Origin: Deltaproteobacteria bacterium | Lineage (GTDB): Bacteria > Desulfobacterota > Desulfobacteria > Desulfobacterales > ETH-SRB1 | Length of the DNA stretch: 16,206 nt | Assembly: GCA_030262795.1 (NCBI GenBank) | Contig: JAJSZO010000001.1 | Span: forward strand, 1,592 to 17,797 | Reading direction: 5' to 3' | Shown here: positions 6,525-13,178 of the stretch, piece after piece | How positions within the stretch are numbered: position 1 is the first letter of the stretch | How the letters are laid out: every line of letters starts with the position of its first letter | Program-made: the position numbers and the translations under genes | Notes under the pieces: generated by a model | What the model was told of the DNA's origin: nothing | The model's database searches: none | The model's input: the letters and a program-made list of their open reading frames with translations, nothing else

Positions 6525-6941
6525 ATGGAAACACAAGGAATATTTAGCGGAACAATTCCTCTTTTGGAAAAGACTTTAGACTTGAGATCCATCAAACATA
6601 ATTTGATCATTTCAAATGTCGCTAATATAGATACTCCTAATTATAAAGCTTTTGACATAATTATTAAAGAAGAGCTTGAAAAGGCAATGGGGGCAGAAAA
6701 AAATATAAAGCTTGAAAAGACCAGGTCCGGACACCTTACCGGAAAGGAATCATACCTTGGTAATGTAAAATCCGGAGCCACCGGTGATCAGCAATTCAGC
6801 CTTAGATTCGACGGCAATTCTGTGGATATTGACAGGGAGATGGCAAATCTGTCAGAAAATAATTTAATGTATAATGCGTTAGCCCAAATTATCTCCAAAA
6901 AATTTGAGGGGCTAAAAAATGTTATTAAAGGAGGCAGGTAA
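6525..6941 (+). CDS. flgB: Flagellar basal-body rod protein FlgB
   Basis: 138 aa from the ATG at 6525. The frame extends upstream to a TTG at 6435 and ATGs at 6471 and 6495, but family members begin close to the segment seen here (IPLLEKTLDLRSIKHNLIIS), so the shorter form is chosen; its ribosome site is weak (A-rich). The N-terminal rod/hook signature is SNVANIDTPNYKAFD. The C-terminal half carries NSVDIDREMANLSENNLMYNALAQII, the typical FlgB ending. FlgB is a proximal rod subunit exported through the flagellar type III apparatus and built onto the MS ring. First gene of the operon, with flgC 3 bp downstream. Start choice is the only real uncertainty. Confidence 0.95.
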   Translation: METQGIFSGTIPLLEKTLDLRSIKHNLIISNVANIDTPNYKAFDIIIKEELEKAMGAEKNIKLEKTRSGHLTGKESYLGNVKSGATGDQQFSLRFDGNSVDIDREMANLSENNLMYNALAQIISKKFEGLKNVIKGGR

Positions 6942-6944
6942 AAA

Positions 6945-7382
6945 ATGAATTTTTTAGACGCTCTTCATATAAGTTCTTCAGGTCTGACTGCTCAAAGACT
7001 TCGAATGAATCTGATTTCCAGTAATCTGGCTAATATTAATACTACCCGTACACAGCAGGGCGGCCCTTATAAAAGAAAACAAGCAGTTTTTGCCGCTCAA
7101 ACGGATCGTCAATCTTTTGGGAACATGCTGAAGTCTCAAATGGCCGGCAAATCATCTGAAGTGAGGGTAGTAGGAATCGTTGATGATCCAAGACTTGCTA
7201 AATCAAAATACGACCCTCAACATCCGGATGCAGATAAAAATGGATATGTGGTAATGCCTAATGTTAATTTAATTGAAGAAATGGTTGATATGATATCGGC
7301 TACCAGGAGTTATGAGGCAAATGTTACTGCTGTCAAGGCTACAAAAAATATGGCTTTAAAGGCTCTGGAAATAGGACGCTAA
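6945..7382 (+). CDS. flgC: Flagellar basal-body rod protein FlgC
   Basis: 145 aa, normal length. The N-terminus (FLDALHISSSGLTAQRLRMN) leads into the rod-protein signature SSNLANINTTRT at about residues 25-36. The C-terminus has the FlgC hallmarks YDPQHPDADKNGYVVMPNVN and the closing helix MISATRSYEANVTAVKATKNM. A strong AAAGGAGG site precedes the ATG by about 10 nt. FlgC forms the proximal rod with FlgB and FliE. It is tightly packed between flgB (3 bp) and fliE (2 bp), so all three should be co-translated. Confidence 0.97.
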   Translation: MNFLDALHISSSGLTAQRLRMNLISSNLANINTTRTQQGGPYKRKQAVFAAQTDRQSFGNMLKSQMAGKSSEVRVVGIVDDPRLAKSKYDPQHPDADKNGYVVMPNVNLIEEMVDMISATRSYEANVTAVKATKNMALKALEIGR

Positions 7383-7384
7383 AC

Positions 7385-7687
7385 ATGAAAGAGATTGCCG
7401 TTCAAAAAAATATAGAAGCATTGCTCCCTTCCCCTGTCAGGATGAAACAGATGCCCGAAGAACCGGAGAAGTCTTTTGGCGACATATTAAAGAGTTCAAT
7501 GGGTAAAGTCAGTCAGCTTGGAAGGGAGGCAAATCAGGCTGTCCAGGCGCTGACCACAGGTCAGAAAACAGATATCCACGGGACTATGATTGCCTTAGAG
7601 AAGGCATCGGTTTCTTTTCAATTGATGATGGAAGTGCGCAATAAGGCCATAGATGCCTACAAGGAAGTTGCGCGGATGAGCGTATAG
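7385..7687 (+). CDS. fliE: Flagellar hook-basal body adaptor FliE
   Basis: 100 aa, typical FliE size. It shows the family pattern of a short variable N-terminus, SFGDILKSSMGKVSQLGREANQAVQAL in the middle and the conserved ending MIALEKASVSFQLMMEVRNKAIDAYKEVARMSV. FliE links the MS ring to the rod and is the first substrate exported through the basal body. AGGA at 7373-7376 is the likely ribosome site and lies inside the end of flgC. fliF begins 1 bp after the stop. Confidence 0.96.
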   Translation: MKEIAVQKNIEALLPSPVRMKQMPEEPEKSFGDILKSSMGKVSQLGREANQAVQALTTGQKTDIHGTMIALEKASVSFQLMMEVRNKAIDAYKEVARMSV

Positions 7688-7688
7688 A

Positions 7689-9311
7689 ATGGAAAAAATA
7701 AAGCAATCATTTTCTGAGTTGCTCTTACAGCTAAAGACAATATTAAAGGATCTTACCCTTGGCAAAAAGATTGCTCTTTTCGCACTTGTCGGCAGTACGA
7801 TATTGGGTTTTATCTTTTTAATTATCTGGACGGAAAAACCGGATTTCCAGCTTCTTTACTCTAATTTGGCTCCGGAAGATGCCGGAGCAATATTGACCAA
7901 ATTAAAAGAACAAAAAATTCAGTATCAAATTGCTTCTAACGGAAATTCTATTCTGATTCCAAAAGAACGAATATATGAAATCAGGATGGAATTAGCTTCC
8001 CAGGGTTTGCCGCAGGGTGGTGGCGGTGTTGGTTTTGAGATTTTTGACAACACAAAGCTCGGAATGACCGAATTTGTTCAGAACGTAAACTACCAGAGAG
8101 CATTGCAAGGAGAGTTATCTCGGACAATCAATAGATTTGCTGAAGTTGAAAGCTCAAGGGTCCACATTGTTATGCAATCAAAATCTCTATTTGTTGAGGA
8201 TGAGGAGCCTGCAACAGCTTCGGTTGTCTTAAAGATTAGTAACGGCAAGAGATTAAGCAAGGATCAGGTACAAGGCATTGTTCATCTTGTTTCATCAAGT
8301 ATTTCCGGTTTAAATCCGAAAAATGTGACGGTAGTGGATGATAAGGGAAAGATACTGGAAGGATTGAAAGACAAATCTACAATGGAGAGGGTGAGTTCTG
8401 ATCAGTTAGGGTATCAGGAAAAAGTGGAAAGAAGGATAGAAAATAGAATACAAACAATGCTGGAAGGAGCACTCGGAGCAGGCAAAGCTATCGTCAGAGT
8501 CTCGTGTGACCTGAATTTCAGGAAACAAGAGAAGACAGAAGAACTATATAAGCCGGATAATAAGGTGATTAGAAGCGAACAAATTTTTAATGAGACTTCC
8601 AATGAAACAAAGACAGGTCCGGCAGGTATTCCCGGCGTACTTACCAATATCAATGTGCAAACAGGAAAAACAAAAAAAACTATACAGAGTGGCGGTTTAA
8701 AATTTCAGAAACAGGACAAAACCGTGAATTATGAAATAGGTAAAATACTCAGCCATACCGTAGAATCAATTGGAAAAATTAACAGGATATCCGTAGCAGT
8801 AATTGTGGATGGAACTTATAAGAATATTAAAGGGGAAGACGGGAATCAGGAATCGCAGTATTTACCAAGGACTACAGAAGGGATGGCTAAACTGGCAAAT
8901 CTCGTCAAAAGAGCGGTAAATTTTGATACTAAAAGAGGAGATAAGTTGGAAATCGTCAACATTCCCTTTAAAACCGCCGAGATGGCGGAAGGCAAAGAAA
9001 GTGTAATAGAAGAAGGCTGGCTTTCTGATTTAAAGCAGTATACGTTTTTTATAAAATATATCTTTTTATCCATTATTTTGCTTTTATGCTTCATATTTGT
9101 AGTCCGTCCGTTAGTCGCGTGGCTAACCTCCAGCCAGATCGAAGGAAGTATGGAAATGTTAAACCAACTCCCCAAGACAGTTGGAGAGATTGAAAGTGAA
9201 TCTGCTCAAGGCATGAAGAACTTGCCTTTCAGAGATCAAGCTTTAGAGATGATAACAAAAGATAATGCATATTCCGTACCTTTGATGCAAAACTGGTTGA
9301 AGGAAAAGTAG
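7689..9311 (+). CDS. fliF: Flagellar MS-ring protein FliF
   Basis: 540 aa, typical length. Transmembrane helix 1 lies at about residues 28-47 and helix 2 at about 453-475, framing the large periplasmic part that forms the ring-building motifs (LYSNLAPEDAGAILTKLKEQ, then VNYQRALQGELSRTI and SRVHIVMQ). The cytoplasmic tail after helix 2 ends in an amphipathic segment (QALEMITKDNAYSVPLMQNWLKEK), the expected FliG-binding region. FliF oligomerises in the inner membrane as the base of the flagellum and houses the export gate. It starts 1 bp after fliE with GGATGAG as a modest ribosome site. The gene is intact. Confidence 0.97.
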   Translation: MEKIKQSFSELLLQLKTILKDLTLGKKIALFALVGSTILGFIFLIIWTEKPDFQLLYSNLAPEDAGAILTKLKEQKIQYQIASNGNSILIPKERIYEIRMELASQGLPQGGGGVGFEIFDNTKLGMTEFVQNVNYQRALQGELSRTINRFAEVESSRVHIVMQSKSLFVEDEEPATASVVLKISNGKRLSKDQVQGIVHLVSSSISGLNPKNVTVVDDKGKILEGLKDKSTMERVSSDQLGYQEKVERRIENRIQTMLEGALGAGKAIVRVSCDLNFRKQEKTEELYKPDNKVIRSEQIFNETSNETKTGPAGIPGVLTNINVQTGKTKKTIQSGGLKFQKQDKTVNYEIGKILSHTVESIGKINRISVAVIVDGTYKNIKGEDGNQESQYLPRTTEGMAKLANLVKRAVNFDTKRGDKLEIVNIPFKTAEMAEGKESVIEEGWLSDLKQYTFFIKYIFLSIILLLCFIFVVRPLVAWLTSSQIEGSMEMLNQLPKTVGEIESESAQGMKNLPFRDQALEMITKDNAYSVPLMQNWLKEK

Positions 9312-9333
9312 GGGCAGGCCCCTGTGCCTGCCC
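9312..9333. repeat. GC-rich hairpin between fliF and fliG
   Basis: GGGCAGGC and GCCTGCCC (9312-9319 and 9326-9333) form an 8-bp stem around a 6-nt loop, starting directly after the fliF stop codon. No T-run follows, so it is more likely a transcript-stabilising or repeat-type hairpin than a terminator. Degenerate octamers (GATTGGAA, TAATTGGT, GAATTGGG) fill the rest of the spacer to the fliG start. Confidence 0.55.
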
Positions 9334-9379
9334 GATTGGAATAATTGGTGAATTGGGATGATTCAGGAATCAACGAATT

Positions 9380-10378
9380 ATGGATACTAAAAAGTTGGCA
9401 GGTTCGCTAAAAGTTGCTATTCTTATTCAATCTGCGGGCAAAGAAGAATCGCAAAAGATTTTAGACAGGCTGAGCAGCAGCGAAAGAAAGTTGGTAGAAA
9501 AGCATCTCTCTCAAATGGGAATGATTTCGCCGGACGTGGTGGAAAAGGTGGCAAGAGAGTTTACCAAAATGGCGGGACAGGTAAAACCTCCTCAGATAAA
9601 AGATGCTTTGACAAGCAAGAAGGAGGCCGGTTCAAACAAGGAGGCCGGTTCAAACAAAAAGGCCGGTTCAACCTCAAAATCGCCAAGTCTGAAAGTCCTT
9701 CAATCTTTAGATGCCGATCGTCTCATTCAACTCATTAAAGATGAACACCCCCAGACTATTGCCATAATAATTGCTCATCTTAAAGCCGAAACAGCCAGCC
9801 AAGTATTGTCTGAACTATCTGAAGAAATAAGGTCGGATGTGGCAATCAGAATTGCCAACTTGAATAAAGTTGTATCAGGAATGATTGAAGAGATAGATAA
9901 AGTTTTTGAAGATGTTCTGAAAAGTAGTAGTGAAATTTCTGTGGTTCGAAAAGCAGGTGGTGTTGAGCGCCTGGCCAAGATATTAAACCAGATAAGTGGA
10001 ACTTCCGGAGATTTGATTTTAAATGATATTGAGGAGATCAATCCTGAACTGGCTGACCAGATAAAGCAAAGGATGTTTGTTTTTGAAGACCTGGTACTGG
10101 TTGATGATAAAGATTTCCAGAAAGTATTGAGACAGGTTGAAACAAAAGAACTGGCAATGGCTTTGAAAGCGGCTTCTGAGGAAGTAAAAGAAAAGATTTT
10201 CGGTAACATGTCTGATCGGGCAAGTGAAGTGTTAAGAGAAGAGGTAGAAGCGATGGGGGCTGTCAGGATGTCAGAAGTGGCAGTTGCACAGCGGACAGTC
10301 ACCAAGATAATTCAAGATATGGAAGCCAAAAAAGAAATAGTAATTGGTGGACGCGGAGGAGAAGAATTTATTGGATAG
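9380..10378 (+). CDS. fliG: Flagellar motor switch protein FliG
   Basis: 332 aa. The N-terminal domain (about 1-78) binds FliF. The middle domain carries the EHPQ motif at residues 122-125 (DEHPQTIAIIIAHL). The C-terminal domain begins with MFVFEDLVLVDD at 232 and contains the charged torque helix MSDRASEVLREEVEAMGAVR. FliG forms the rotor face that meets the stator and, with FliM/FliN, sets rotation direction. An unusual KEAGSN repeat (residues 81-98, three units) is inserted in the linker between the first two domains. The ATG has only a weak AGGA site 11 nt upstream, within octamer-type sequence ending in AATCAACGAAT. The 3' end overlaps fliH. Confidence 0.97.
   Translation: MDTKKLAGSLKVAILIQSAGKEESQKILDRLSSSERKLVEKHLSQMGMISPDVVEKVAREFTKMAGQVKPPQIKDALTSKKEAGSNKEAGSNKKAGSTSKSPSLKVLQSLDADRLIQLIKDEHPQTIAIIIAHLKAETASQVLSELSEEIRSDVAIRIANLNKVVSGMIEEIDKVFEDVLKSSSEISVVRKAGGVERLAKILNQISGTSGDLILNDIEEINPELADQIKQRMFVFEDLVLVDDKDFQKVLRQVETKELAMALKAASEEVKEKIFGNMSDRASEVLREEVEAMGAVRMSEVAVAQRTVTKIIQDMEAKKEIVIGGRGGEEFIG
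9620..9673. repeat. In-frame 18-bp repeat (x3) in fliG
   Basis: Three consecutive 18-bp units encode KEAGSN, KEAGSN and KKAGST. The first two units are identical in DNA; the third differs at a few bases. They sit in the linker between the N-terminal and middle domains, where length change should be tolerated. Confidence 0.85.
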
Positions 10379-11222
10379 AATAATTAAAAATGACTTTTTG
10401 AGCAGAAAAAATGCCTTAAAACCACACTGTTTTCCGGAAATATCTGGTGAGTATTCATTAAACAACATAGAAGCCGGAAAAGAGATCGGTTTTCAACGCA
10501 TTGGTTTTATTGAGATTGACAAGCCGTTTCATGATCCGCCAAAAGTATCTAAGAAGAAGGAAAAATCTGTTGAGGAAATAAAAAAAAAGGCCGGCAACAA
10601 GGAAAAATCTGTTGAAGAAATAAAGCAAAAAGCCCGTGACAAGGAAAAATCTGCTGAGGAAATAAAGCAAAAAGCCCGCGATGTTGAAAAACAGGCTTAT
10701 ATTCAGGGTTTCGCAAAAGGAGAAATGGCCGGCCTGGAATCAGGAGAAAACAAATTTAAAGCAGTCCTGAATAATTTTCGTCAAGCAGTGTTGGACCTGG
10801 AAAAGGTGAGAAAAGAAATTTATCCGGATGCTGAAAAAAAGGCAGTAACCCTGGCTTTGGCGATAGCTAAAAAGGTAGTGTGTCACGAGATCACCACTAA
10901 TCAGGAAGTTGTCTTAAATGTTGTCAAAGAAGCCGTCACAAAAGTGGTGGATCATGGAAGAATTATGATTAAAATCAGTCCATCCGACCTTGAGTTTGTC
11001 AAAAAATCAGATCATGAGTTTTTGAATATTTTTGATAATATCAAAAATATTACCTTTGAAGAGGATGAAACAATTTCCGATGGGGGCTGTGTTATAGAAA
11101 CTGATTTTGGAGATATCGAAGCAAGGATAGAAAAACAGTTTCAGGTGGTGGATGAGGCATTTAAGTACGAGGCTTTGAAGAGAGGGGTTATCCCCGAAAA
11201 AAGAAAAACAAATTCAGGATGA
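10371..11222 (+). CDS. fliH: Flagellar export regulator FliH
   Basis: 283 aa from a TTG at 10371, chosen because GGAGGA (10355-10360) lies 10 nt upstream and there is no suitable in-frame ATG; TTG 10344 or GTG 10347 would add 8-9 residues without a good ribosome site. It overlaps the fliG stop by 8 nt, suggesting translational coupling. Residues 63-104 are three 14-residue Lys/Glu-rich repeats that likely form an extended helix. The AYIQGFAKGEMAGLESG segment and the C-terminal half (VTLALAIAKKVVCHEITTNQEVVLNVVKEAV, then ISPSDLEFVKK and GGCVIETDFGDIEARIEKQF) match the FliH/YscL/V-type ATPase E family. FliH holds and restrains the FliI ATPase at the export gate. fliI begins 1 bp downstream. Confidence 0.93.
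   Translation: MDRIIKNDFLSRKNALKPHCFPEISGEYSLNNIEAGKEIGFQRIGFIEIDKPFHDPPKVSKKKEKSVEEIKKKAGNKEKSVEEIKQKARDKEKSAEEIKQKARDVEKQAYIQGFAKGEMAGLESGENKFKAVLNNFRQAVLDLEKVRKEIYPDAEKKAVTLALAIAKKVVCHEITTNQEVVLNVVKEAVTKVVDHGRIMIKISPSDLEFVKKSDHEFLNIFDNIKNITFEEDETISDGGCVIETDFGDIEARIEKQFQVVDEAFKYEALKRGVIPEKRKTNSG
10557..10682. repeat. In-frame 42-bp repeat (x3) in fliH
   Basis: Three tandem 42-bp units (10557-10598, 10599-10640, 10641-10682) encode 14-residue blocks of the form KEKSVEEIKKKAGN, with changes mainly at the last residues and some synonymous substitutions. Fourteen residues is two heptads, consistent with an added helical spacer in the FliH stalk. Confidence 0.88.
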
Positions 11223-11223
11223 T

Positions 11224-12567
11224 ATGGAATCAAATGTTGATTTAGAAAGATATTCTATGACACTGAATGCTTTATCTCCTATCAGGTCGAATGGAAAGGT
11301 AACAAAGGTTATTGGTCTGATTATTGAAGCTTACGGACCTGCATCCAGACTGGGAAGTATATGCGATATTTATCATAGAGGAGATAAGCGAAGGATAAAA
11401 GCGGAAGTTTTGGGTTTCAGGGACAACAAGGTTATGCTTATGCCTTTGGAGGAGATCAGGGGAATAGAGCCTGGAAGCAGGGTAGTGACCAGAAAAGAAA
11501 AGGCTTTAATAGGTGTGGGAAATGGCCTGCTTGGAAGAGTGATAGATGGTCTTGGAAATCCCATGGACAGCAAGGGGCCTCTTTTAATTGAAAAAGACTA
11601 TCCTATTTACGCAAATCCTATCAATCCTCTATTGAGAAACAGCATAAGCAGACCACTTGATATCGGAATAAGAGCTATCAACGGCCTTTTAACTATAGGA
11701 TGTGGTCAAAGGATGGGTGTTTTTGCGGGATCAGGTGTAGGCAAAAGTGTTTTATTTGGTATGATCGCACGTAAAACAAGTGCTGATGTCAACGTGATCG
11801 CTTTAATCGGAGAGCGAGGCAGAGAAGTAAATGATTTTATTAAAAAAGAACTTGGAGAGGAAGGGCTGAAAAAGTCGGTAGTTGTTGTTGCTACTTCGGA
11901 TCAACTACCTTTAATCAGAATGAGAGGAGCATTTATTGCCACAGCCATAGCCGAATACTTTCGTGATCAGGGCAAGCACGTAAATCTTATGATGGACTCT
12001 GTAACCAGATTTGCTATGGCGCAAAGGGAAGTAGGACTTGTTCTCGGAGAGCCGCCTACTACAAAGGGATATACGCCATCTGTTTTCACGTTGTTGCCAA
12101 AATTGTTAGAAAGAGCCGGCACATCTTCTAATCATGGCACTATTACCGGTTTATATACTGTGTTGGTCGAAGGTGACGATATGAATGAACCAATCGCTGA
12201 TGCACTGCGATCAATACTGGATGGACATATTGTTTTAACCAGAGAGCTTGCTATGCAGAATCATTACCCTGCGATTGATATATTAAAAAGCATCAGCCGG
12301 GTAATGGTTGATATCGTAAGCTTAAAGCAGAGGGAAAATGCCAATAAGTTCAAGGCAATAATGGCTACTTACAAAAAGGCTGAGGATTTGATAAATATAG
12401 GAGCATATGTAGCCGGCAGCAGCCGTACGATTGATTATGCTATCGACATGATGGAAAAAGTAAACAGCTATTTGCAGCAGAAGATCGAAGAAAAAGTGAG
12501 CTTTGAAGAGAGCGTTCAACAGCTTGAAGATTTGTTTGAAATGCCTAAAGCTAAAATAAGTGTCTGA
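11224..12567 (+). CDS. fliI: Flagellum-specific ATP synthase FliI
   Basis: 447 aa, typical length. The F1-beta-like ATPase core shows Walker A GSGVGKS at residues 169-175, the GERGREVNDFI motif, Walker B region NLMMDSVTRFAMAQREVG and the GEPPTTKGYTPSVF segment; a C-terminal helical domain follows. FliI is the hexameric ATPase of the flagellar type III export apparatus, bound by FliH and FliJ. AGGA just before the ATG at 11224 serves as ribosome site, and only 1 bp separates it from fliH. All catalytic motifs are present, so the enzyme should be active. Confidence 0.98.
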   Translation: MESNVDLERYSMTLNALSPIRSNGKVTKVIGLIIEAYGPASRLGSICDIYHRGDKRRIKAEVLGFRDNKVMLMPLEEIRGIEPGSRVVTRKEKALIGVGNGLLGRVIDGLGNPMDSKGPLLIEKDYPIYANPINPLLRNSISRPLDIGIRAINGLLTIGCGQRMGVFAGSGVGKSVLFGMIARKTSADVNVIALIGERGREVNDFIKKELGEEGLKKSVVVVATSDQLPLIRMRGAFIATAIAEYFRDQGKHVNLMMDSVTRFAMAQREVGLVLGEPPTTKGYTPSVFTLLPKLLERAGTSSNHGTITGLYTVLVEGDDMNEPIADALRSILDGHIVLTRELAMQNHYPAIDILKSISRVMVDIVSLKQRENANKFKAIMATYKKAEDLINIGAYVAGSSRTIDYAIDMMEKVNSYLQQKIEEKVSFEESVQQLEDLFEMPKAKISV

Positions 12568-12577
12568 TAACTACTCA

Positions 12578-12710
12578 GGTTTACTGTTCACGGTTCACGG
12601 TTTACGGTTGCTCAAAACAGGCTACCAACTAACTGAATTTATAAACTATAAAATTGTAAACCGACAACCGTAAACCGACAATCGTAAACCGGCAACCGTA
12701 AACCGTTACC
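12578..12710. repeat. Inverted arrays of 7-bp repeats between fliI and fliJ
   Basis: Five heptamers of GGTTTAC/GGTTCAC type (12578-12612) face seven of GTAAACC/GACAACC/GGCAACC type (12656-12704). The left segment ACGGTTTACGGTTGC (12597-12611) is the exact reverse complement of GCAACCGTAAACCGT (12692-12706), a 15-bp stem enclosing 80 nt, with further imperfect pairing beyond. The right arm ends 6 nt before the fliJ start codon. Confidence 0.85.
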
Positions 12711-12712
12711 AT

Positions 12713-13162
12713 ATGTATCAATTTACTCTTCAAGCACTTTTAAATCATCGAAAATCTATAGAGGAGACTCTCCAAAAGGAGTTATCGGTTGTTAAAAGAT
12801 TGCTTGCTGATGAAAAAAAAAAGCTGACGGATTATGAAAGAGCCAGAAATAAATTCCTTGTGGAATTGCAGCAAAAACAGAGAGAAAGCATTACTGTTTC
12901 CGAAAACCTTCTATATTGTAATTTTTTTGTTCGTCTGGATAGTAAGCTTGATAGGCAGAGAGATATAGTTCCGGATATTGAGAAAAACTTTGATCGAAAA
13001 CGTGACGATTTAATTAAAGCCATGAAGGAGCGAAAAATACTGGAGAAGTTGAAAGAGAAGCGTTTAAAAGCATATGATAATAAGTTGATGAAAAATGAGC
13101 AGGATTTTCTGAATGAAGCGGCTATTAATATGTTTAACCGAAAATATTTGCAGGAAGAATAG
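12713..13162 (+). CDS. fliJ: Flagellar export chaperone FliJ
   Basis: 149 aa, the normal FliJ size (about 147). It is almost wholly coiled coil: charged heptad-like sequence from the N-terminus (YQFTLQALLNHRKSIEE) to the typical ending EKRLKAYDNKLMKNEQDFLNEAAINMFNR. FliJ sits in the FliI ring, acts like the gamma subunit of F-ATPases and escorts export chaperones. No Shine-Dalgarno is visible: the 30 bases before the ATG are heptamer repeat (ACCGTTACCAT immediately upstream). Unlike the other joints after fliG, it is separated from fliI by 145 bp. Low sequence conservation is normal for this family; order and features make the call firm. Confidence 0.92.
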   Translation: MYQFTLQALLNHRKSIEETLQKELSVVKRLLADEKKKLTDYERARNKFLVELQQKQRESITVSENLLYCNFFVRLDSKLDRQRDIVPDIEKNFDRKRDDLIKAMKERKILEKLKEKRLKAYDNKLMKNEQDFLNEAAINMFNRKYLQEE

Positions 13163-13178
13163 TTGAGGCAATAAAAGA

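Noticed and set aside
9312..9333. fliF-fliG hairpin as a terminator
   Set aside because: No T-run follows, and termination would cut fliG-fliJ off from the only visible promoter of the operon.
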